A stretch of DNA of 34,430 nt. Source: Treponema sp. Its GTDB lineage: Bacteria; Spirochaetota; Spirochaetia; Treponematales; Breznakiellaceae. Shown here one piece after another: positions 7,544-14,532 of this stretch. Positions within the stretch are counted from its first letter, which is position 1. Every line of letters starts with the position of its first letter. The notes under the pieces are model-generated. The model did not search any database, had not been told where the DNA came from, and worked only from the letters and a program-made list of their open reading frames with translations. A program made the translations under genes and the position numbers. The stretch lies in assembly GCA_031279635.1 (NCBI GenBank), contig JAITIC010000208.1:1-34430 (forward strand), written 5' to 3'.

Positions 7544-8602
7544 CTAGTAATTAAACTGGTCTACGTTGCTCGCGTCGAAAACCAGGGCAGGGCCAAGAAC
7601 CACCATCTTGTTGGAGATGGCTTTCTGTCCAAGGCGGCCCGCGTTGATCGAAGTCGAGCTTGATGTAATGGTGCCCTGGGCCATTTGATAGCCGGCCTGC
7701 ACGGAGAGGTAGCCGAGGTCCATGCAGTTCCAGAGAATCCCCGCGTCCAGCGGATTGTTGGGATTCTTGATATAGGCCTTGATGGCGTTGGGAGTGGCGA
7801 GGCCGACAATAACGGTCTTTTGGGGATCCGGCTTGGCGGATGCGGCTTCGTACTGTGAACCAAGGGCGGGAACGGACATGGAAGTAAGGCCGATGGCGCC
7901 CTGTATCTGGTTTGCGCCGGGGCCCATTCTGCCGACCAGGGTGCCGCTCTGGGCCTGGGTGGCGGTTTCATCCGGGCCGGGATAGTACACGTCGGTGTCT
8001 TCGTTCCTGAGGATCATCCAGCTGTAATCGCTTGAGGCAAGCAGTTTCTTGCACTCGGCAAGCCATTCCTGCTGATTCGCGTCGGTCTTTGACGACGATA
8101 CAAAAGCGACGTTGGCCTGGGTAGCGGGGCCGTAGCCTTTGGCTTTCAGGTTGTCGGCGGCGCCTTTTATAAGGCCCTGCGCGACACCGGCGGATACGAC
8201 CTGATTCACAAACAGGTCCCTGGCGTCCGCCTGGGCGTCCGCGTCAAAGGTAAGCACTTTAATTCCCCTGCTCTGGGCTTTTTTCAGCGTCGGGGCAATA
8301 GCGTTAGGATCGTTGGGTGATACAATGATAACCCCTACCTGTTGGGCAATCCAGCCTTCAAGGATGTCCACCTGCCGCTGGTTGGTGGCCTGATCCTGGG
8401 GCGGGCCGTCATAGAGCAGTTCAATACCCAGCTCTTTTGCCGCTTCTTCAGCGCCGACTTTGCAGGCGTCAAAGTAGTTTTCGCCTTTGAATTTGGGCAT
8501 CATGGCGATTCTTAGCGTCCCCGACTGCCTCTGGCCTCCGGCAAACGCAAAGGCCGAACAGAGTATGAGCAGCGTCAAAGCCGCTCCTGTCATCTTTCTC
8601 AT
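7544..8602 (-). CDS. rhaS: Periplasmic sugar-binding protein, rhamnose type
   Basis: The 352-aa product is a type I periplasmic binding protein (LacI/RbsB fold) of a CUT2 sugar ABC transporter. A signal peptide spans about residues 1-22 (MRKMTGAALTLLILCSAFAF) with no good lipobox, so release into the periplasm is likely. MPKFKGENYFDACKVGAEEA and NQRQVDILEGWIAQQVGVII are typical of the RhaS group. I chose ATG 8602 because GGAGGAG stands just upstream; the longer frame at 8614 begins with TTG inside that ribosome site. The adjacent mutarotase and AraC gene support L-rhamnose or a similar deoxysugar, but the ligand is inferred. A 71-base gap with a small hairpin separates it from the permease gene. 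Confidence 0.87.
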   Translation of the reverse strand: MRKMTGAALTLLILCSAFAFAGGQRQSGTLRIAMMPKFKGENYFDACKVGAEEAAKELGIELLYDGPPQDQATNQRQVDILEGWIAQQVGVIIVSPNDPNAIAPTLKKAQSRGIKVLTFDADAQADARDLFVNQVVSAGVAQGLIKGAADNLKAKGYGPATQANVAFVSSSKTDANQQEWLAECKKLLASSDYSWMILRNEDTDVYYPGPDETATQAQSGTLVGRMGPGANQIQGAIGLTSMSVPALGSQYEAASAKPDPQKTVIVGLATPNAIKAYIKNPNNPLDAGILWNCMDLGYLSVQAGYQMAQGTITSSSTSINAGRLGQKAISNKMVVLGPALVFDASNVDQFNY

Positions 8603-8632
8603 AATCTCCTCCAAAAAAAGATTTTATTGTCA

Positions 8633-8645
8633 GCGGCTGCGCCGC
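8633..8645. terminator. Small intercistronic hairpin before the binding-protein gene
   Basis: Perfect arms GCGGC/GCCGC with a 3-base loop lie in the gap between permease and binding-protein genes. On the minus strand a run of seven T lies some 11 bases further on. It may be a weak attenuator or a 3' end stabiliser; the stem is short. Confidence 0.3.
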
Positions 8646-8673
8646 CGAGAATACGGTTTCACTTACCCGCGGT

Positions 8674-9675
8674 TCATGGAGCCGGCGGGCTGTCCGCAAC
8701 GGTTTTCAGATTCATAATGCGGCTTCGGCTTACCCGCCGGTTCAGGATAAAGTAACTCACGAGGCTGATAACCAGGATCATCCCGTGTACAATGGTTTGG
8801 GCCGCTATGGGGATATTGAGCAGCGTAAGGCCGCTGTTCAGCACCGCGATGATCAGGGTCGCCAGTATGGTACCCTTCATGTCGCCGATGCCCCCCATAA
8901 TACTGGTGCCTCCCAGTACAATTATCGTAACCACCTTAAGCCCCAGGCTCGTACCGGCGTCGTATTTTACGCTGGTAAACCTGCCCAGCCAGATAAGGCC
9001 CGCAAAGGCGCAGATAAGGCCGCTTATCAAATAAATGAACAGCTTTACCCGCCTGGTATTGATGCCGCTGAACTTCGCGGCGTTTTCGTTCAGCCCGATT
9101 GCGTAGAGTTTCCGCCCAAGGGTGGTTTTTGCCAGAACAAACCAGAACACAAAAGCGAGGGCCGCGTACAGAAAAATCTGCAGCGGTATGCGCGCAACTT
9201 CCGTGTTGCCAAGCCATGCGCTGGGGGGGAACGAATACACCGAATCGCCTTTGGAAATGCTGCGGGCAAGCCCCATATACAGGTACATGGTCGCCAGCGT
9301 GGTTACCAGCGGCGATATATTCATTTCGGCGATGAGGAAGCCGTTAAAAAGCCCGCAGACGGCGCCGGTAAGCAGGGCGGCAATAATACCCGCGGTGTTC
9401 CCCGCGTGCAGGGAGACAATGCCTCCTATCATTGAGGCAAGCACCATGGTGGAACCCACCGAAAGGTCAATGCCCCCGGTGATAATAATGAGGGTAACGG
9501 CCAGCGACATCATGCCAAGTTCGACAATATTACGGAGCATCACGCCCATAAGGTAATCAAAGGAAAGAAACACCCAGTTGATGTTGGCAATAACCGCAAA
9601 GAGGACTATAAGAATGAGGGCAAGCGCCCAGTTAAAGGTAAACCATTTTTTTGTTCTCATTTTGTTCGCTCTCAT
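8674..9675 (-). CDS. rhaQ: Sugar ABC transporter permease (second)
   Basis: The 333-aa inner-membrane protein belongs to the branched-chain/ribose permease family (BPD_transp_2). It has about eight to ten hydrophobic segments, including WALALILIVLFAVIANI near the N-terminus and LGMMSLAVTLIIITGGIDLS, the characteristic GGIDLSVG motif. The EAA-like loop VVTIIVLGGTSIMGG is also present. ATG 9675 directly follows the stop of the first permease (TAA at 9676-9678), with GAGGGAG upstream inside that gene; ATG 9660 is an alternative. It forms the channel with the preceding permease as a heterodimer. The operon order and the two non-identical permeases match the rhizobial RhaSTPQ system. Confidence 0.87.
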   Translation of the reverse strand: MRANKMRTKKWFTFNWALALILIVLFAVIANINWVFLSFDYLMGVMLRNIVELGMMSLAVTLIIITGGIDLSVGSTMVLASMIGGIVSLHAGNTAGIIAALLTGAVCGLFNGFLIAEMNISPLVTTLATMYLYMGLARSISKGDSVYSFPPSAWLGNTEVARIPLQIFLYAALAFVFWFVLAKTTLGRKLYAIGLNENAAKFSGINTRRVKLFIYLISGLICAFAGLIWLGRFTSVKYDAGTSLGLKVVTIIVLGGTSIMGGIGDMKGTILATLIIAVLNSGLTLLNIPIAAQTIVHGMILVISLVSYFILNRRVSRSRIMNLKTVADSPPAP

Positions 9676-10647
9676 TTATGCTCCCTCGGCCGCGCCGCTC
9701 ATCGCGGGTTTACGTTCTCCCAGACGCAGGGCGCTGACAATAACCGCAATGATAATGATCGCCCCCATAATGGCGTCCGACCAGTCGGAACTAATCCCCA
9801 GGTAGTTAATTGCCGGGGCAATTACCGAAAGGATCGCCGCGCCGAAGATCGTTCCCAACAGTTTGCCGCTGCCTCCGCTTACGCTTGTCCCTCCCAGGAC
9901 AACCGCGGCGATAAAGGTCATTTCAAGACCCGTACCCATGGTTGTGGTAACCCGCTGGCTTGCCGTGGTGATGATCGTTCCGCTTATGCCGAACAGGATA
10001 CCGGCAATTACATAGGTAACAATGACAACCGCGTCGACGTTAATGCCCGAAAGCCGGGCCGCTTCGGTATTGTTGCCCACGGCGTAGATTTTTTTGGAAA
10101 ACCGCGAATACTGCATAAACCAGAGGGCGCAGGCGGTAATTATTACCATGATCAGTACCGAACCGGGAATAATCCCGAAGATTTTTGCTTCAAAGGCCAG
10201 CCAGGTAAAACTGGCGGGAAGATCGTAAATCGACCCTTCCACAACCAAAGGGAGGATTCCGGAAAAGAGCTGGGCCGTTGCCAGCGTCGCCACAATAGCG
10301 GGTATTTTGAACTTGGTGATAAAGAGGGCGTTGATAAGCCCCAGCGCCGCGCCGATGAGCATCGCCGCGGGAAGCAGCACCGCAAGGCCAAGGTCCAGTT
10401 TTCCCAGCGCGGCCAGCGCGAGGCATACCACGGATATAAGGCCCCCGGCGGAAACATCAATATTTGAAGTGATGATAATCATGTTCATGCCGATTGCCGC
10501 TATCAGCACATAGCTGAAACGGTTGAGCATGCTCATCGTGTTATTAAGGGAGAAAAAACTGGGGGCAAAAACAAGCAGGAGCAGCAGGATACCCAGGAGA
10601 AAAAGCCCCAGGTACAGCTCCGCGCTCAGACGAAAGCGATCTTTCAT
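9676..10647 (-). CDS. rhaP: Sugar ABC transporter permease (first)
   Basis: The 323-aa membrane protein is of the same CUT2 permease family. An N-terminal membrane segment LGLFLLGILLLLLVFAPSFF is followed by IGMNMIIITSNIDVSAGGL. The family's usual 'GGIDLS' motif reads SNIDVS here, a mild divergence. The later motif AAVVLGGTSVSGGSGKLLGT is clear. The start overlaps the ATPase stop in an ATGA (10644-10647), a sign of translational coupling. It is expected to pair with the second permease encoded immediately downstream. Confidence 0.87.
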   Translation of the reverse strand: MKDRFRLSAELYLGLFLLGILLLLLVFAPSFFSLNNTMSMLNRFSYVLIAAIGMNMIIITSNIDVSAGGLISVVCLALAALGKLDLGLAVLLPAAMLIGAALGLINALFITKFKIPAIVATLATAQLFSGILPLVVEGSIYDLPASFTWLAFEAKIFGIIPGSVLIMVIITACALWFMQYSRFSKKIYAVGNNTEAARLSGINVDAVVIVTYVIAGILFGISGTIITTASQRVTTTMGTGLEMTFIAAVVLGGTSVSGGSGKLLGTIFGAAILSVIAPAINYLGISSDWSDAIMGAIIIIAVIVSALRLGERKPAMSGAAEGA

Positions 10648-12164
10648 GCGGTTTCCCGCCTTTCCGGCGCCGTGGCCAGGGCAATGTGCAGTATGTCTTC
10701 CTGGGAAAAATCGGGCCGTTCAAAACAGCCGGCTATGGTTCCGTCTTTCATTACATAAATGCGGTCACACATTCCGATAAGCTCAGGCAGCTCGCTGGAA
10801 ATCATGATGATCGTAAGGCCTTCCGCTGCCATTGCGCTGATAATACGGTGAATTTCCGCTTTGGCGTTCACGTCGACACCCCGGGTCGGCTCGTCGAGGA
10901 TCAGCAGTTTGGGGTTTAAGGCCAGGGCTTTACTTACCGACACTTTCTGCTGATTGCCGCCTGAAAGGTTCACCACCAAAAAGTCCGTGTCCGGCGCGCG
11001 TATTCCCATGCGTTCCTTCATATCCTTTGCCAGGACATATTCACTTTTCCGGTTCATCACCCCAAACCTTGAGTTTTTGTTCAACTGCGGCATGACGATA
11101 TTGTCCTTGACGCTCATCTGAACAATCACCCCGTACTTGCCGCGGTCTTCGGTAACATATACGATGCCGTACTCCATGGCCTGCCGGTAATTTTTGAACT
11201 TTACCGGCTGCCCTTCGAGCACTATTTCGCCGTAATCGGGCGGGGTAAAGCCGCTTAAAGCCAGGGCAAGCTCGGTACGGCCCGAACCGGCAAGGCCGGC
11301 AAAACCCAGTATTTCGCCTTTGCGGACGGTGAAATCAATGTTGTGAAGCAGTTCCTTGCTGCCCAGGCCCTTTATTAAAAGAAACTCACCGCCTATTTGC
11401 ACATCCGACTTGGGATAATAATTGTCCATGCTGCGGCCTACCATATCGGCGACAAGCTCGTCTTTGTTGGTTTCCGCGACTTTCCGGGTGGAAATATAGC
11501 GGCCGTCGCGGATAACCGTTACCCGGTCACAGAGGGTAAAAATTTCTTCCAGCCGGTGACTGATGTAGACGATGCTTACCCCCTGGGATTTAAGGCCGCG
11601 GATTATCCCGAACAGGGCGTCAACCTCCTGCTGGGTAAGGGAGGCGGTCGGTTCATCAAGGATGAGGATACGGGACCGGAAGGTAAGCGCCTTGGCAATT
11701 TCCACCATCTGCTTCTGGGCCATGCCGAGGTTTTTGATTTTTTCATCTACCGGTATACTGATATGAAGGCTTTTGAAAATCTCCTCCATTTTTAGGGCCA
11801 TGGCATTGTAGTCAAGCATGGTAAGGGGGCCTATCTTTTTGATTATCTCCCGGCCCAGAAACAGGTTGTCCAGCACGGTCATTTCTTCAAAAAGACTGGT
11901 CTCCTGGTAGATAATCGCTATACCCTTGGAAAAGGCATCCAGGGGATTGGCGATTTTTACCTCGCTGCCGAAGAGTTTTATATGCCCCTCATTCGGGGGA
12001 TAGACCCCGCTGACAACCTTCATCAAGGTTGATTTTCCCGCCCCGTTTTCCCCGCAAATCGCGTGGATTTCCCCGGTCCTTAATTCAAAATTCATGTTGT
12101 TTAAGGCGACAACGCCGGGAAAAATCTTGACGATGGAAGACAAGGCCAACGTAATATCACTCAT
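10644..12164 (-). CDS. rhaT: Sugar ABC transporter ATPase, duplicated
   Basis: The 506-aa cytoplasmic protein has two fused ABC domains, as in the RbsA/MglA/RhaT group. The first domain has a full Walker A (GENGAGKST, residues 38-46) and Walker B LILDEPTA but a relaxed signature (LGMAQKQ). The second domain (from about residue 255) has a degenerate Walker A (GLAGSGRTELA) with a good signature LSGGNQQK and LLILDEPTRG. That pattern of one active and one altered site is normal for the family. ATG 12164 is preceded by GGGGGA. It lies between the mutarotase gene (45-base gap) and the permeases (4-base overlap) in one operon. Confidence 0.93.
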   Translation of the reverse strand: MSDITLALSSIVKIFPGVVALNNMNFELRTGEIHAICGENGAGKSTLMKVVSGVYPPNEGHIKLFGSEVKIANPLDAFSKGIAIIYQETSLFEEMTVLDNLFLGREIIKKIGPLTMLDYNAMALKMEEIFKSLHISIPVDEKIKNLGMAQKQMVEIAKALTFRSRILILDEPTASLTQQEVDALFGIIRGLKSQGVSIVYISHRLEEIFTLCDRVTVIRDGRYISTRKVAETNKDELVADMVGRSMDNYYPKSDVQIGGEFLLIKGLGSKELLHNIDFTVRKGEILGFAGLAGSGRTELALALSGFTPPDYGEIVLEGQPVKFKNYRQAMEYGIVYVTEDRGKYGVIVQMSVKDNIVMPQLNKNSRFGVMNRKSEYVLAKDMKERMGIRAPDTDFLVVNLSGGNQQKVSVSKALALNPKLLILDEPTRGVDVNAKAEIHRIISAMAAEGLTIIMISSELPELIGMCDRIYVMKDGTIAGCFERPDFSQEDILHIALATAPERRETA

Positions 12165-12209
12165 CGTTTCCCCCGCGCCGAATAGTTGTTTTTGCGTTCA
12201 TTCTTTCTT

Positions 12210-12527
12210 TTATGGATGATAAAAAACCTGTTCCAACTGGTAATGGGTGCCGGTAGCGGGGTCTTTTTCCATGACCATGACATCTTTCATGTACTCGTTC
12301 CACTTGTCCACCACGGGACTTTCCGCCTGCGTTTTGGAAGCGTAGGCAACCCCTTTTTCAGCCTCGTAATAGCCGAAAAGCTCGTCCCCGGCAAGCCAGA
12401 TGGTATAATTATGAATCCCCGCGCTGTTGAGGAGTTCCGTCATTTCCGGCCAAATCTCATCGTGCCGCCTGATATATTCCGCCTTCATGCCCGGAAGTAT
12501 TCTCGCTTTCCATGTAAATCGTTCCAT
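12210..12527 (-). CDS. rhaM: L-rhamnose mutarotase
   Basis: The 105-aa protein belongs to the RhaM/YiiL mutarotase family, which interconverts alpha and beta anomers of L-rhamnose. The start MERFTWKARILPGMKAEYI and the segment RRHDEIWPEMTELL are typical of the family. The central NYTIWLAGDELFGYYE is also characteristic, with His and Tyr residues of the kind used in catalysis. I chose ATG 12527 because the family is about 104 residues; the 32 residues of upstream frame run into the divergent promoter. A GGGGGAAG lies about ten bases before the start. It is the first gene of the transporter operon and is divergent from the AraC gene. It is the best evidence in the window for the operon's substrate. 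Confidence 0.9.
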   Translation of the reverse strand: MERFTWKARILPGMKAEYIRRHDEIWPEMTELLNSAGIHNYTIWLAGDELFGYYEAEKGVAYASKTQAESPVVDKWNEYMKDVMVMEKDPATGTHYQLEQVFYHP

Positions 12528-12612
12528 AGGTACTATCTTCCCCCGGTTTCCGTCTCCCGTAAATGGACAATTCTCTTGAGATGATGGGAAAAACTTGATA
12601 GTATAGAGCCTG
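12528..12612. promoter_or_regulatory. Divergent control region of rhaM operon and araC-type gene
   Basis: This 85-base gap must hold both promoters. For the plus-strand regulator, TTGAGA (12576-12581) and TAGTAT (12599-12604) stand at an exact 17-base spacing. The implied start of transcription falls almost on the ATG at 12613, suggesting a leaderless message. A 7-bp inverted pair TACTATC (12531-12537) and GATAGTA (12597-12603) spans the region and might be part of an operator. I see no strong promoter on the minus strand for the operon, which would fit activation by the AraC protein. Confidence 0.6.
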
Positions 12613-13509
12613 ATGAAAAACAATTCCGAAAAAACCTGGAATTCCTTTTTGCACTATCTTCCCTACAGCAAAGAGGATGAAAAACTGGGGATGGTATGTA
12701 CAACCGCGGGAAGCATGGAAGTCCCTCCCTGTTCCGCATATCCCCCCGGAAAAGACGATCATCCGGTCATATTCCGTTCCGTGGCGGAAGGCCGCAGCCT
12801 GCCGGGTTTTCACATCATTTATATAACCGGCGGCCGGGGTTATTTTGAGGCCGAAGGGAAACACTGGGATGTTGAGCCAGGCAGCGTTCTGTTTTTAATG
12901 CCCGGTATGAAGCACCGCTACATGCCGGTATTCGAAACCGGCTGGCATGAATACTGGGTAGGGTTTAAGGGAACTTTTTTCAATAAACTGGTAAAAGGAA
13001 ATATTCTTTCAAGGGATTGCGTGTTTTTTGATACCGGAATCCACAATCACATGATCGAAGCGTATCACCTGATTTTTAAGGAAGTAATATCCCAAAAACC
13101 ACTGTACCAACTGCGGGCCTGTTCGGGGATTATCTCGCTGATTGCCGAAATCCTCACCATGGAAAGGCGGAAAAGCCAGCCGAATTATTACGAGAGCATT
13201 ATTGAAAAGGCCAAATATCTTATGGAATCCAACATTTACGGGGCGATTAACCTGCCCAGCATCGCCGGGCAGCTCGGCATAAGCACATCATGGCTCAATG
13301 AAATATTCAAAAACCATACCTCCATGACTCCCTACCAGTATTACATCCACATCAAAATACACAAAGCCGAAGACATTCTTGCAGAGGAGGATATTTCGGT
13401 AAAGGAAGCGGCCTGGCGCATGGGCTTTGAAGACCAGTATTATTTTTCACGGCTGTTCAAAAGCAAAACGGGCGTCAGCCCTTCCGGCTGGAAAGAATAT
13501 ATTGGGTGA
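12613..13509 (+). CDS. AraC-family transcriptional regulator
   Basis: The 298-aa protein has an N-terminal cupin-like sensor. The segment GRGYFEAEGKHWDVEPGSVLFLMPGMKHRYMP, at about residues 75-106, is the typical AraC jelly-roll. It is joined to a C-terminal double helix-turn-helix from about residue 205. The two recognition helices include LPSIAGQLGISTSWLNEIFK and VKEAAWRMGFEDQYYFSRLF. It probably binds the sugar and activates the divergent transporter operon, as RhaS/RhaR do in enterics. There is no Shine-Dalgarno before ATG 12613, consistent with the leaderless promoter upstream; a start further in (Met27) would cut the sensor domain. Confidence 0.92.
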   Translation: MKNNSEKTWNSFLHYLPYSKEDEKLGMVCTTAGSMEVPPCSAYPPGKDDHPVIFRSVAEGRSLPGFHIIYITGGRGYFEAEGKHWDVEPGSVLFLMPGMKHRYMPVFETGWHEYWVGFKGTFFNKLVKGNILSRDCVFFDTGIHNHMIEAYHLIFKEVISQKPLYQLRACSGIISLIAEILTMERRKSQPNYYESIIEKAKYLMESNIYGAINLPSIAGQLGISTSWLNEIFKNHTSMTPYQYYIHIKIHKAEDILAEEDISVKEAAWRMGFEDQYYFSRLFKSKTGVSPSGWKEYIG

Positions 13510-13615
13510 GCCGGTACGGAGTGCCCGCGTTATGCGAAGTTGAGGCGTTTTACAATAATCAATCCCGCCCAACCGGCCTGGCAGTGAATACAAATCCCCT
13601 TCATTAACCGCGTTC

Positions 13616-13644
13616 TTGCGTCATTTCCCAATGTCCTGTAATAT
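13616..13644 (+). promoter_or_regulatory. Promoter of the DNase I-fold lipoprotein gene
   Basis: TTGCGT (13616-13621) and TAATAT (13639-13644) are separated by 17 bases. The ATG at 13657 lies only 12 bases after the -10, so the leader would be about 5-6 bases. No ribosome site is visible. Confidence 0.5.
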
Positions 13645-13656
13645 AAATTGAAAACC

Positions 13657-14532
13657 ATGAAAAACATAAAGGTCTTTTTTATTCTGCTGGCTCTGGTTTT
13701 TGAATCATGTAAAAGTAATGATTGTGTTGTCGGCGCCGAACAAGCGGCTCCTCCGCCGGTACTCAAGACCGCTAAAATAATGTCTTTTAACATTCAAATA
13801 TTCGGCGTTTCAAAAATGGCAAAACCGGAAGTGGTTGCTATATTGACCGATATTATATCCCAGGCGGATATTATCGCCATTCAGGAGGTACGATCCGCCG
13901 GAATTGAACCGGTCGAACAGCTTATGGCTTTGCTGCCTGAAAAATACAGTTATGTTATCGGCCCCAGAGAAGGCAGGTCAAGTTCCAAGGAACAATTCTG
14001 GATAATATACGACGCCGCCCTGTTTACGGTTCTGGGACAGGAAACCTGGGCCGACGAGACCGATGTTTTTGAAAGGAATCCGCTCGGCGTGTATTTCAAA
14101 TCCGATGATGATTTTGATTTTATTCTTATCAACAACCATATTCGGCCCGGCTCCGCGGAGGCCGAGATAAACGCTTTGCCGGAGCTTGTTGATTATTACC
14201 ACGATTTATGGAACGAGCCGGATGTGCTTATTGTGGGTGATTTTAACGCCGACGGGCGGTATTATGATGAAGTTCTTCTTGAAAATGTTTTTGATGAATC
14301 GGCGTATAAGATCATTATTAGCAACGAATACGATACCACGACAAATGCGAACGATAATACTTATGATCGTTTTATAATTACATCGTCCGCCATAGAGAAT
14401 TATACCGGCAATTTTGGAATCATCAGGTATGACGAGTTATACGATTTCAGCCAATACGGCATTGAGCCGAAAGAAGTGAGTGACCATTATCCGGTTTGGG
14501 CCGAGTTTTTGCTTTCCGGAGATACCGATTGA
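13657..14532 (+). CDS. Exported endonuclease/exonuclease/phosphatase-fold protein
   Basis: The 291-aa product has the DNase I-like fold. Active-site motifs in order are MSFNIQIFG (Asn), AIQEVRS (metal Glu), INNHIRPG (N-x-H), VGDFNADG (D-x-N) and VSDHYPV (the terminal Asp-His pair). An N-terminal hydrophobic signal ends at Cys18 (LALVFESC), so it may be a lipoprotein. The -2 Glu is unusual for a lipobox. I prefer ATG 13657 to the upstream TTG at 13648. It could be an extracellular nuclease for nucleotide scavenging or a phosphatase. Its last 46 bases overlap the convergent smc gene. Base composition here is more A+T rich than neighbours, which may mark transfer. Confidence 0.85.
   Translation: MKNIKVFFILLALVFESCKSNDCVVGAEQAAPPPVLKTAKIMSFNIQIFGVSKMAKPEVVAILTDIISQADIIAIQEVRSAGIEPVEQLMALLPEKYSYVIGPREGRSSSKEQFWIIYDAALFTVLGQETWADETDVFERNPLGVYFKSDDDFDFILINNHIRPGSAEAEINALPELVDYYHDLWNEPDVLIVGDFNADGRYYDEVLLENVFDESAYKIIISNEYDTTTNANDNTYDRFIITSSAIENYTGNFGIIRYDELYDFSQYGIEPKEVSDHYPVWAEFLLSGDTD

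Noticed and set aside
12528-12623. 32-residue extension of the mutarotase
   Set aside because: Family length and the divergent promoter both point to ATG 12527.
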